A stretch of DNA of 64,000 bases from Bettongia penicillata ogilbyi (taxonomy: Eukaryota; Chordata; Mammalia; Diprotodontia; Potoroidae): NCBI GenBank assembly GCA_023548195.1, contig JAJHZJ010000693.1, positions 186,001 through 250,000 of the forward strand, written 5' to 3'. Made by a program: the position numbers and the translations under genes. A model generated the notes under the pieces. The model saw only the letters and a list, made by a program, of their open reading frames with translations. It made no database searches and was not told the DNA's origin. Positions 42,218 through 51,232 of this stretch are shown piece after piece. Numbering within the stretch: position 1 is the stretch's first letter; each line of letters starts with the position of its first letter.

Positions 42218-42459
42218 AATAAACTTTGATAGCTTCTAAAGACAATGTTAACTATATTTATAATCTCTGTAGGAGATACTCTTCAAGTTTTGATTGCCTT
42301 AGAACCTGGGATGAGGTAATAAGTCAAGTGTATAAACTGAGGTGTGTGTGGGGGGTTGGGGATGGGGGAAGAGTTGATGTAACTGTTGACTGGTACATGA
42401 AACTGACACCAACATAGTGTACATGTGCAGTAGCAGACCTTAAACTCCGCTATATATGA
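42218..42459. other. unidentified insert within LINE-2
   Basis: About 240 bases that break an otherwise continuous antisense L2. G-rich middle (GTGTGGGGGGTTGGGGATGG at 42346). I do not recognise it. Confidence 0.45.
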
Positions 42460-42605
42460 CTAGAAAGGTAGCTGGAGGTCACGTTGTAAAGAGCTTTTAA
42501 TCCCAAGCAGAGAGAGTTTGCATTTGCTCCTAGAGGTAATAGGGAGTCACTGGAGTGGAAAGGACTTCATAAGCTTGAAAGTACTAAATAAATGTCAATT
42601 CTTAT

Positions 42606-42937
42606 GATTAACTATAGCCTCCTTGCTCCTCCCACCCTGAGTGGTATCTACAAAGTAATACCACTTACCTCAACACTTTTTTTCCCATTCCCCTGCTACC
42701 TCCCAACACTGGTCCTCATAATTTGATCCCTGTCCCTCTCTTTCTCCTATCTTATATCTCTTCTTTCCCTCCCTCTTTTATTTTTCCAATTCTTTTTCCC
42801 TTCTTCTATGGTTAAAATCTATAAAGTCCTGAAGGAGAGGAGTGAACTTGTCCACCTCATCATGTAACACTTGAAATTTGTGCATAAGTGCTTAATCACT
42901 ACTTTTTATTCCATTCATTCTCTCCCTCATTATTTGT
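42606..42937. other. unassigned sequence, pyrimidine-rich
   Basis: C/T-rich at 42660-42805. A MIR-like terminal scrap (CTAAATAAATGTCAATTCTT) lies just upstream at 42584-42603. Confidence 0.45.
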
Positions 42938-43240
42938 GGGGCAGCTAGGTGGTGCAGTGGATAGAGCACCAGCGCAGGAATCTGGAGGACCTGAGTTCAA
43001 ATCTCACCTCAGACACTTGACACTCACTAGCTATGTAACCTTGGGCAAGTCCCTTAACCCCAATTACCTCATCCTGGGTCATCTCCAGTCATCCTGATGA
43101 ATATCTAGTCACTGGATTCAGGTGGCTCAGGAGGAGAAGTGAGGCTGGTGACCTGCACAGCCCTCCCTCACTCAAAACAAAGTCAAGTGCAAATCATGTC
43201 ATCATTTCTCTGATGGCATGGGCTTCTTTGGTAACGAACA
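42938..43240 (+). mobile_element. SINE, type 4, full length
   Basis: GGGGCAGCTAGGTGGTGCAG, CCTGAGTTCAAATCTCACCT, GATGAATATCTAGTCACTGG, GAGAAGTGAGGCTGGTGACC, CAAAGTCAAGTGCAAATCAT, TTCTCTGATGGCATGGGCTT, end GGTAACGAACACACAC. The best-preserved type 4 copy here. Confidence 0.9.
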
Positions 43241-43734
43241 CACACACACTCTTTTTGTATAGAAACTGCTTTGCAAACTAAAACCCAGTACTCTAATGGG
43301 TCCATCCTTTTACCAATTGGCAGTTCCCTTCAGTGACGTAGCTAGCAACTCACATATAACTGCTTATCCAGTGTATCACTTGACTATGTTTTCCCATGAC
43401 TTCACTACAGGCAAGGCAAGGCAATGCAACTGGTATTTAATAAATGATTACTATGTACTAGACATTGTAGATTATGGAATTTCCTTCAGCCCAGAGCATC
43501 TCTCCACCCCACATAGAACTCTCACCACAGAACATCCCTTGATCATACTGATTCCCCTCCTCTCACCGGTGAGTTCTTTTTAGGGCCTCCATTTAGGGGA
43601 GGACCCCAGATTAGACAAACCGCATTCCCCTCCTGGCTCTGCTTCTGACTTTTGGGACTTCATTGACACCATGTTCCCTGCCCCACTTGAGGATAGCATC
43701 TTTCTGTCTCCTCCACTTTCACCTCCCTTTTGTG
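43241..43734. other. unassigned sequence with a LINE-2 scrap
   Basis: 43425-43480 (GTATTTAATAAATGATTACT, ATGTACTAGACATTGTAG) is a likely antisense L2 end. The rest is unrecognised. Confidence 0.45.
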
Positions 43735-43870
43735 CATTTCCTTCCCTATTGTAATGTGAGCTCCTTAAGCACAGAGATTGTCTTTCTTTAAACTTGTATT
43801 TGCATTGCCACTGCTTAGCCCAGTGCCTGATATACAGTAGATGCTTAATAAGTGTTTGTTGACTTGATTA
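43735..43870 (+). mobile_element. LINE-2 3' end
   Basis: CTATTGTAATGTGAGCTCCT, GCCACTGCTTAGCCCAGTGC, CTGATATACAGTAGATGCTT, AATAAGTGTTTGTTGACTTG. L2-like sequence may extend left to about 43620. Confidence 0.8.
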
Positions 43871-44194
43871 TTATGTTGAAGCCTGTTCATAGTCCCCATG
43901 TACTTCTCCATTGCCCTTTTTATGATCCTTATCTCTAATTTTTTAGAGGTAGTTGTTGTGTCCATGTATCACTGTCATAGAACAAATGCACACACACATG
44001 CACATATATGTATATATATATATGTCACAGCTATTATTACTGTCCTCATTACTATTACAGTTTAGGACAAACCAAGGAAGCCTTTCTTACCTTGTATAAT
44101 GATTAGCAAACACAGAGGTTGTTAGCTTAAGAGCTAACCCAAAATGAACCCTCAGGGTGGTAATAAGAGTTTGCACCAAGATTATAACTGTGTA
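43871..44194. other. unassigned sequence with a short (CA)/(TA) repeat
   Basis: Microsatellite at 43985-44024. No other recognised element. Confidence 0.5.
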
Positions 44195-44800
44195 AGAAGA
44201 GAGATAGGGACGTATGCAGGGATTGTGTTGAAAGCAAAAATATGGCTACAACAATCTGGATGAGTGAGTGAGGAGTTGAGGGTTGACAGCGAAAACTTGA
44301 GTCTGATAGAATGATGGCATCCTCCCTGACAATAGGAAAATTGGAAAGAGATCAGATTTGGAAGAAAGATCACAAATTCAATTTTGGACATGTTGAGTTT
44401 GAAATGTCAATGAAACATCAAATTGAAAATTATAGGCAGTTGGAGATGCATGATTCGAGCTTGAGAGAGAGGTTAAGACTGGATATATGAATCTGACAAC
44501 CATTTACATAGAGGTGATCACCGAATCCTTGAGAGCTGATGAGATCACAAGTGAAATAATGTAGAGGAAGGAAAGAAGAGGCAAGATGGAAGCTTTGGGA
44601 GTGGGTGTGACCTGCATGAAGATCCAGGAAAAGATATTGAGAAAGAATGATCAGACAGTTGGGGCTGAACCAGGATAGAACAATTTCATGAAAACATAGA
44701 GAAGAGAGAGTATTTGGGAGAAGGTGGTCATCCATTTGGAAGAGAGGTCAAGAAAAGACAAGGATTGAGAAAAGGTCATTAGATACAATTATTAAAAAGG
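44195..44800 (-). mobile_element. LINE-2 internal fragment, 600 bp
   Basis: Antisense L2: TTTTGGACATGTTGAGTTTG, AAATGTCAATGAAACATCAA, AGGCAGTTGGAGATGCATGA, CAACCATTTACATAGAGGTG, GAGAGCTGATGAGATCACAA. Longest single uninterrupted L2 block in the window. No open ORF2 remains. Confidence 0.65.
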
Positions 44801-44889
44801 TAAGGTGAGACAATTTGTTTGCTCAGAAAGTTGAGTAATGTGTTGTGCCTTCCAGCAAATACTATCACTCCAGCTTAGTTTTTTTAAAG

Positions 44890-44958
44890 TATAGATTAGA
44901 TAGATAGACAGACAAATATGATAGAGATAAATGTAGATAGACTGACAGACAAACATTT
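44890..44958. repeat. degenerate (GATA/GACA)n
   Basis: GATTAGATAGATAGACAGAC, then AGATAGACTGACAGACAAAC. Confidence 0.75.
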
Positions 44959-45401
44959 CAACATTTCTGACATGGGTTTTTCTCATGAATGAACTCAAAT
45001 CCTCAAAGCAAGGCACTCAGAAAAGGAGGACTGGGGGTTATCTTAAAGTCTTGACTCTCAATGCTGTTTCCTTTCAGTCATCAATGGACTCCTTGGAAAG
45101 AAGTGGGAATCAAATTGTTCTAATTGGTAGATTTGGGGGTGGGAGAAATTAGTCCTGGAGGGACTGGCTTGGGAACTCAGGCTCCCTTGTTTGGGGAATT
45201 TTGATGTTGCATTAGAAATGTTGATCAAAGGAACGGAGGAGGGGAAGTATTACCTGCTAAATGGGAACATCAGGAGTGAAAAGGCCCAATACAAGTGTGA
45301 AATGTGAGGGGAGATGGCTTTTATAAGCAGTAGGATACTTGGAATATTTTCTCCATCTGAAACTGCTGAAGTTTCCTCTCACTGAGGCATTTGAATCCAG
45401 T
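44959..45401. other. unassigned sequence
   Basis: No recognised element. The last 30 bases contain the direct repeat CAGTTCAATTCAACTGAACTC. Confidence 0.4.
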
Positions 45402-45577
45402 GCAATTCAGTTCAATTCAACTGAACTCAACAAGCATCTATTAATCACCTACTATGTGTCAGGCATTGAGTTAATCTCTGAGGATGCAGAAACAAAAGTA
45501 GAATAGCGCTGCATAAACACAGATAAGCAAAATAAATACACTCATATCAGAAATAGCCAGAGAGAATATTTACAAAT

Positions 45578-45645
45578 GGCGATCAGTCAATAATCATTTA
45601 TTAAGCACCTATATGTGCCAGGTGCTATGCTAAGTGCTAGCTAAA
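45578..45645 (-). mobile_element. LINE-2 terminal piece inserted in L2
   Basis: GTCAATAATCATTTATTAAG, CACCTATATGTGCCAGGTGC, TATGCTAAGTGCTAG: a second antisense L2 terminus inside the first. Confidence 0.65.
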
Positions 45646-45692
45646 TCAGGAAAGGCCTTTTGCAGGAACCATCATTTGAACTGAGCCTTAGA

Positions 45693-46028
45693 ATCAAAGG
45701 ATTTAGAGCTAAAGGGAACCCTAAAGGCCATTGAATCCAACTCTTTCATTTCAAGGAGGTGAGAAAGAGGCTCGGTGAGGTCCAGCTACCTTGCCCAAGG
45801 CCACATAAGTCAGAAAGAGAGAAACTGGGTTTCATACATTTAGAACTGGAATTGACCTTTAAGATCATCAGATCCAAACTCCTCATTTTACATTTGTGGA
45901 AACTGAGGCACAGAGCAGTTAAGTGACTTTCCCAGGGTCATACAACTCTTAAGTTCCTAAGGTTGGATTTGAGTCTAAGTCTTGCTGACTCCTAGTCCAG
46001 TGCCTTATCTCCTATATCATTCTGCCTT
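45693..46028 (-). mobile_element. SINE, type 3, tandem pair
   Basis: First copy 45693-45834 (GGATTTAGAGCTAAAGGGAA, CAAGGCCACATAAGTC), lacking its head. Second copy 45835-46028 (CATTTAGAACTGGAATTGAC, CTCATTTTACATTTGTGGAA, TTGGATTTGAGTCTAAGTCT, head side CTCCTATATCATTCTGCC). Both in the same orientation within L2. Confidence 0.75.
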
Positions 46029-46280
46029 GAAGGGAGCTGGAGATGACAAGAGGCATAGGGAATGCATTCCAAGCATGAGGGAGAGCTGCCTATGCCAAGG
46101 CACAGAGATAGGAGATAGAATGAGGGAGACAGTAAAAAGATATTCAAGTTAGAAGGTAGAGTATAGGACGACAGCATTGTGAATACATAGTAAATTCGAA
46201 CCAGTATGAGAGGACTTGAAATGCCAGACAGAGGAGTTTGGATTTTATTCTCAATGTAAGAGGGAGCCACTGAAGGTACT

Positions 46281-47170
46281 CATAGGGATATACCATTTTA
46301 TAACCCAAAGGAGTAAGGTGAGGCAGACATGTGAAATAAGCCTGTGTAACATTTAAAAAGTTTCAGGAGACATAATTTGAATAATTTTATTAATAATGCC
46401 AACATTTTAATAAAAAGACGGTCATTTGGCCATCTCTCTCTTAGACCAAAGACAATATGGTAGGCTCATGATTCATATGCCCATTGGAGATAGGGGTGTT
46501 CCCTTGGGTGTCAATAAACTCCAATTGGTTAACATTTAATGAGAGAATGAATATTATAATAAGGGGCTAGCCGTGAACTTTGATTATGTCATTTACTTCA
46601 CCCTTGCCCCCAGCCTTGGGTAATCTATTCAAAAATTTTATTTCCCAGTGAAGCCTGACCAGAAGGGAATTTCATCTTAGATAAGAAGTCTGATCTACTT
46701 GGATGAAGTAGCATACCCAGAATGAGGATAATATTAATCCTGTCTTCCATCAATCTTTTTTTCATAGATTGGACAATGAAATAAAACATGGTGGGGAGAG
46801 CTAGAGTATCCCCAATTTTAATAATTGGTTATTAACGTTTGAGAGAGAAATAATCATTTCTGTTACCTGGAAAGGTGGGCTGGACAAAAATCCTCATAGC
46901 TCAAAAGGGCATAGGGAAGGGTTGGTATTTGGAGATATGTTTGTATATAGACGAGAGGTCATATTCCAAGTAGACTCCAACCCTCTCCCACAAAGCCCAT
47001 CCCCAGAGAAATGGATCTGTATCTCCTGGAAAACCACTGATGGGTTCTCTAGTCCTATTGGAGCCTTCCTTGTGTACTTTAAGAGGAGAGCTATTTACTT
47101 CAAACTAACAAGAGTAGCCAAAGAGATTGAAAGATGTTGCTAGGCAGACTCTGTAGAGCTAAGATACTAT
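46281..47170. other. unidentified block, about 890 bp
   Basis: No SINE, L2, L3 or microsatellite for nearly 0.9 kb, directly after an L2. Contains polyadenylation-like AATAAA motifs (TCAATAAACTCC at 46511, GAAATAAAACATGG at 46778). It may be an interspersed element (LTR or other) that I cannot name; clear TG...CA ends and a target duplication were not found. Confidence 0.4.
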
Positions 47171-47730
47171 TTACCCAAGGTAAAGAAACCTTTCCATCTT
47201 AGCTGACTTCCCCTCATCCTCCAGTCTATCTCTCCTACACTTTCCTGGACTCTTGTTTCTCACCTTTGTCCTTTATCTCTGTGAATTTCTCCTCTCCCTG
47301 GAGGAGCCCAAGTGGCTGGTTTAATTGGTCTGGGGGAGTTACTCAGCTCCCGGTAGAAGAATGAATCATCTGGTTGGAGCACTGTTGATTGTCTCAGGGT
47401 CCAGTCTTACACTCCCACACCTGGCAGCTCTCCATGGTGTGTAGGCAGATTTCAGCCACCTCCTAGGTTGCCATACCTGGCTCATCTCTAGTTTTGTTTT
47501 CATGGAATATGAGCCACATGGATTGCTTTTAAAAATAAAATGATGCCTTTTGCTAAGGCATGGAAACCTTCCAGGTAGTGTTTGTTCAGCCTCGACACCC
47601 ACCCTGTCCTTTATTAGTGACCTGTGAAAAATCTCTGATTCACAGATCAGTTGTACAGGATGACACCCCAGTGTTTCCCACCAAAATGTTTTGCCAGTTA
47701 TTGAGAGCAGTCTAGTGCCATCCCATCCAA
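47171..47730. other. unassigned sequence with a 123-codon antisense frame
   Basis: The open frame 47366-47737 (-) is the longest not made of repeat sequence. It starts MTVGWDGTRLL and ends NSAPTR. I see no domain, signal peptide or membrane segment, and its 5' end overlaps an L2 scrap. Probably chance. Confidence 0.35.
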
Positions 47731-48200
47731 CAGTCAATCTATCAATAATCTTTTACTAAGGGTGCATGATTTGAGGGGCAGCCATGGAGTAGTGGATAGG
47801 AAACTAGGCTCAGAGACAAGAAGACCTGGGTTCAAGTTCATGTACTTATATATACTGGATTTGTGGCTGTGCATTATCCAAGCAATGCTCAAAGGAAGAA
47901 CCAACCAACCTCAGTGGAGTGCGTATCCTTACTTGCTGTCCCTAAACCAGATCAAATCATAAATCTGGTTTAAAATAAAAGATATATGAGGAACTTTGCT
48001 AGGTCCTGGGGGGTATATCCATGGATAAAATGAAAAATGGTGACTGACATCAGAGAATTTATATTCAGAGCAAGGAGTGGAGAAAACAAGGAATTACAAT
48101 AAGCATACAACTCTGTATGCACATGATTATTTATGAAGAAAGAGGAAGGCAATCCGGAAAGATTGTCTGAGGAAGACTACCTCTTGAGTAAAGGTCACTT
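47731..48200 (-). mobile_element. LINE-2 3' region, split by a SINE head
   Basis: CAGTCAATCTATCAATAATC, TTTTACTAAGGGTGCATG at the left. It resumes at about 47975 with TTGCTAGGTCCTGGGGGGTA, GAATTTATATTCAGAGCAAG and GAAAGATTGTCTGAGGAAGA. Confidence 0.5.
47773..47872 (+). mobile_element. SINE head fragment
   Basis: AGGGGCAGCCATGGAGTAGT, GGATAGGAAACTAGGCTC and AAGACCTGGGTTCAAGTTCA. The tail is not recognisable, so the type is undetermined (5 or 3). Confidence 0.6.
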
Positions 48201-48594
48201 AGCTTTTCTGATTCTCCTAATCCTGGTCATTCCCACTCAAGTTACGACTTTCCGGCTCCTAACGACTATACTAAGATCACTGATGTAATTTACAACCTCA
48301 CGGCAGCTGTTTGTTATGTGATCTTCTGTCTGGGTGACTTTTGTAACTGGAACCTAGATTCAATCATCTGGAGGACCATGGATTCATCTTAAGCAATTCC
48401 TCTTAGAACTTTGGCTAGCTGTATATGGCATTGCATTTGAAGTTTTGGAAAGGATGCACAGAAATTTGTTTAAAGGCCAGTTTTTTTGCTCTTGAAGGCT
48501 TTAAGGAACAAATTGTCTTAAGAGCTAACGCAACCTGGAAAGTAAGGTGAGGAGGCTTGTTTCAGCTTCTTGGAATTTCAAATGGCTTATAAAT
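48201..48594. other. unassigned sequence
   Basis: Single-copy-looking. 48235-48350 (GTTACGACTTTCCGGCTCCT, CTAACGACTATACTAAGATC) has several CpG and no repeat similarity. Confidence 0.4.
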
Positions 48595-48690
48595 GCAAAA
48601 GGACAGATTGTCCTTGCCCTCAACAAGGTTACACTCTAATGGAGGAGACAAAGCATAGAGTAGAATGGTGAACAAGAGAAAAACATCCAA
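48595..48690 (-). mobile_element. LINE-2 fragment
   Basis: ACAGATTGTCCTTGCCCTCA, AGGTTACACTCTAATGGAGG, AGACAAAGCATAGAG. Confidence 0.65.
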
Positions 48691-48714
48691 CAAGACACAC
48701 CTGCAAATAAGAAT

Positions 48715-49440
48715 CATGAAACCTCAGAGATGGGAGGGACATTGCAGCCATTTAGCTTTCATCTAAATGATTATTCCTCCTGCCACATTACTAATTCATC
48801 TAGTGTTTGCTTAACAATTTACAGTGAAATGAGCCATTAAAGGGGTCATCCCTTGAGTAACTACTTAAAGAAGCCTATTCATTGAATGGGTATATCTCAC
48901 TCAAAGTGAGAATGTGATAAGACCTTAGCCTGAAAGGGTCAGGGTCTTCCATTGCATCCTGGGCCATCTCCAGTCATCCTAAGGAATATCTGACCACTGA
49001 ACCCAGATGGCTCAGGAGAAGAAAGTGAGGTTGGTGACCTTGCACAGCCCTCTGTCACTCAAATTCAAGTCATGTCATCATCTTGATGTCATGATCCTCT
49101 TTGAGAACAAAGAACAAACACATCACACAGTGAAGGGAAATCCACTCCCTCATCCAGGCAACCATGCTACTGTTGGTCAACTTTATTGGTTAAGAAGTTT
49201 TTCCTGACATCAAGTCAGAATCTGCTTCTTCTTGGTAGCTTCCAATTCTTATTCCAAATTCTGCCTTCAGGGGACAAGCAGAACAAATCCAGCCTTTCTT
49301 CCCCATGATAGCCCTTCAAACACTTAAAGACAAGTTCCATGTTTTCCCTGAGCCTTCTGTTCTCTGGGCTAAGCATCTCTCATTCCTTCAAGTGATCCTC
49401 CTATGGCATAAACTGGAGGCCATTCACCATGTTGGGGAAG
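48715..49440 (-). mobile_element. L3/CR1 LINE, split by a SINE tail
   Basis: Left 48715-48950 (GAAACCTCAGAGATGGGAGG, TGAAATGAGCCATTAAAGGG). Right from about 49165 (TTTATTGGTTAAGAAGTTTT, TCCTGACATCAAGTCAGAAT, GGGGACAAGCAGAACAAATC, GATAGCCCTTCAAACACTTA, CATAAACTGGAGGCCATTCA). Confidence 0.7.
48951..49135 (+). mobile_element. SINE, type 4, 3' tail only
   Basis: GCATCCTGGGCCATCTCCAG, GGAATATCTGACCACTGAAC, GTGAGGTTGGTGACCTTGCA, CATGTCATCATCTTGATGTC, GATCCTCTTTGAGAACAAAG. A tail variant with TTGATGTCATGATCC instead of TCTGATGGCATGG. Confidence 0.75.
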
Positions 49441-49559
49441 GAGAAGAGTTATTTTTCCAAATGGAGTCAGTTGGTTAGCAAATGTTTTTAAGCACCTACT
49501 ATGTGCAGGTACTATGCTAAACATTGGGAATACAAAGAAAGGCAAATAAAAATGAAGAC

Positions 49560-49698
49560 AAAGAAATAAACAAAAACATTTGTTTTTTTTTTTAATTCAA
49601 TTTTTAAAATAAAAAACTTACATTTTAATTTTAAAATAAAAAAAAATTTTTTCCATTCAGTTTTATTTTCAGCTCCAAATTTTCTGGGTCCTTCACCC
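49560..49698 (-). mobile_element. A/T-rich insert, probable LINE-1 3' end
   Basis: T runs and A runs, then CAGTTTTATTTTCAGCTCCA and AATTTTCTGGGTCCTTC, like the extreme 3' end of the antisense L1s. Low complexity limits confidence. Confidence 0.45.
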
Positions 49699-49988
49699 AT
49701 GGAGCATAGTACCTGTTCTTAAGGCACTCACAGTCTAATGGGGAAATAACATGCAAAGAGTTATGTAAAAACAAGACACAGACAGGAGAAAATGGAACCA
49801 ATTTCAGAGGGAAATAAGGGAGATCAGAAAAGACTCCTCCTAAAAGATGGAACCTGAAGGAAATCAGGAAAGTCAGAGAACTGAGATGAGGTGGAAAAGC
49901 ATTCCAGGCATGGGGACAACCAGAGACATTTCCCTAGTAAGGAAATGGAAGGTCTTGTTGGAGGGATGGCAAGGAGGCCACTGTCACT

Positions 49989-50180
49989 GGGTGTTGTTCC
50001 CTGAGTCATGTCTGACTCCTCATGACCTCATTGGGGTTTTCTTGGAAAAGATACTAGAATGCTTTGCAATTTCCTTCCCTAGCTCATTTTACAGATGAGG
50101 AAACTGAGGCAAACAAGGTGAAGTGACTTGCTCAGGGTCACACAGCTAGTGTCTGAGGCTGGATTTGAACTCAGGGTTTT
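49989..50180 (-). mobile_element. SINE, type 2, head lost
   Basis: CTGAGTCATGTCTGACTCCT, GGGTTTTCTTGGAAAAGATA, TTTTACAGATGAGGAAACTG, GTGACTTGCTCAGGGTCACA, ending GGATTTGAACTCAGGG; the last 40 bases of the head are missing. Confidence 0.85.
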
Positions 50181-50240
50181 TATACATGAGTTGGATAAGG
50201 TGTAAGAAAACTGGAATAGTTGGGAGGCACTGGGGACCGT

Positions 50241-50762
50241 GGGGAGGGGAAGGGGGAGAAATTTAAACATGAACAAAAAGAAGTAGGGGTGGGAGAAACA
50301 ACCCACCAGCCCTTGATGCAAAGATGAAAAGCTGTAGGATATAGTTTTTATTCATCCACAATTCTTCCTTGAGTCTCTCTGGTTTAGATACTTCAATTAC
50401 TCTCCATCCTTCTCAAACTAAAGGCACTGATCCCACTATGGATAATTGCTTGTATTCAAAATAGCTCCAGGTTATTTTCCATGGCAGGTTACTATGTGAT
50501 TAAAGTTTGCATTAGATCCTTTTAAAATTCTTAGTGTTCCTTTAGCAAACCATGGAAAGGTGTGGGAGGATGCACCTTAGAGGCAGGAACCGAGGAGAAT
50601 GACTCCCACACCCCTGAGGAGCTGTCCTCCTGTGTGTTTGGGACAATGAAGGAACACTGGTCACATGAATGAAGAAGAGGTTGCGGTGAGGGCCAAGATG
50701 GACAACAAGGAGTTGGGGTGACCATGGGAAATCCATGTGTCAATCAAGCATTCAGCAAGCAT
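50241..50762. other. unassigned sequence
   Basis: No recognised repeat. Two anonymous antisense frames overlap at 50531-50743. Confidence 0.4.
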
Positions 50763-50868
50763 CAGAATGTGAGTTCCTTGAGGGCAGGGAATGCTTTTGC
50801 TTTTGTCTTTGTATCCCCAGTGTTCAGCTCAGTGCTTGACAAAAAGTAGGCACTTAAATGTTCCTTGT
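50763..50868 (+). mobile_element. LINE-2 3' end
   Basis: GAATGTGAGTTCCTTGAGGG, TTTGTATCCCCAGTGTTCAG, CAAAAAGTAGGCACTTAAAT, then the CCTT array replaces the usual end. Confidence 0.8.
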
Positions 50869-50960
50869 CCTTCCTTCCTTCCTTCCTTCCTTCCTTCCTT
50901 CCTTCCTTCCTTCCTTCCTTCCTTCTTTCTTTTTTCCTTTGTTTTTTCTTCCTTCCTTCT
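50869..50960. repeat. (CCTT)n array
   Basis: About 60 bases of clean CCTT plus a T-rich, CTT-bearing tail. The only tetranucleotide array of this class with pyrimidines on the + strand. Confidence 0.95.
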
Positions 50961-51060
50961 ATCATTTCTCTACTCTACGCCAAGCACTAATCTCAGTGCT
51001 AGGGATATGGATACAGAAATAAAACAATCCTTGCCTTCTATAAGCTAATGGACAATCGCT
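50961..51060 (-). mobile_element. LINE-2 3' end
   Basis: ACGCCAAGCACTAATCTCAG, TGCTAGGGATATGGATACAG and CTTGCCTTCTATAAGCTAAT. Faces the sense L2 across the CCTT array. Confidence 0.65.
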
Positions 51061-51065
51061 GGAAA

Positions 51066-51232
51066 ACTATATCTACATATGTGTATATATGTATATACAT
51101 ATAAATAAATATATACATACTTACACATATGTAATACACATGTATTTAGTTAATTTAATGTATTTACATTATATATGTATATCTATACATGTGTTAAATA
51201 TATATCTATATCTATATATGTTAAATACAAAG
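51066..51232. repeat. AT-rich microsatellite
   Basis: TATATATG, ATACATAT and TATCTATA units, about 165 bases, within antisense L2. Confidence 0.85.

Larger units (their letters stand above)
41550..42570 (-). mobile_element. LINE-2, split by a sense L2 and an unknown insert
   Basis: Terminus 41550-41620 (TTTATCAACCCAAACACATT, CCAAGTACTATATTAAATGT). It resumes at 41897 (CAGTCTAATGAGAGAAACAA, CAGAAAAGATTGAGCAGAGG, ATTCCAGGCATGATGGGAAA) and again at 42460 (AGAAAGGTAGCTGGAGGTCA, TAATAGGGAGTCACTGGAGT). The parts are in register. Confidence 0.6.
45402..46280 (-). mobile_element. LINE-2, split by a second L2 end and two SINEs
   Basis: AACTCAACAAGCATCTATTA, CAGGCATTGAGTTAATCTCT (45420-45560); GAAAGGCCTTTTGCAGGAAC, ATCATTTGAACTGAGCCTTA (45649-45692); GGAATGCATTCCAAGCATGA, GCCAGACAGAGGAGTTTGGA, AGAGGGAGCCACTGAAGG (46029-46280). 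The segments follow one another in the antisense L2. Confidence 0.65.
49470..50240 (-). mobile_element. LINE-2, split by an L1 piece and a SINE
   Basis: Terminus 49470-49555 (TTTTTAAGCACCTACTATGT, GGTACTATGCTAAACATTGG). Then 49700-49988 (TCTTAAGGCACTCACAGTCT, GGGGAAATAACATGCAAAGA, AGCATTCCAGGCATGGGGAC, GGCAAGGAGGCCACTGTCAC). Then from 50185 (GAGTTGGATAAGGTGTAAGA). All in antisense L2 order. Confidence 0.65.

Noticed and set aside
44182..44735. Antisense frames of 69 and 101 codons resembling small secreted proteins
   Set aside because: They lie wholly in an antisense L2 fragment; only short remnants on the L2 sense strand, with no reverse-transcriptase motif visible.
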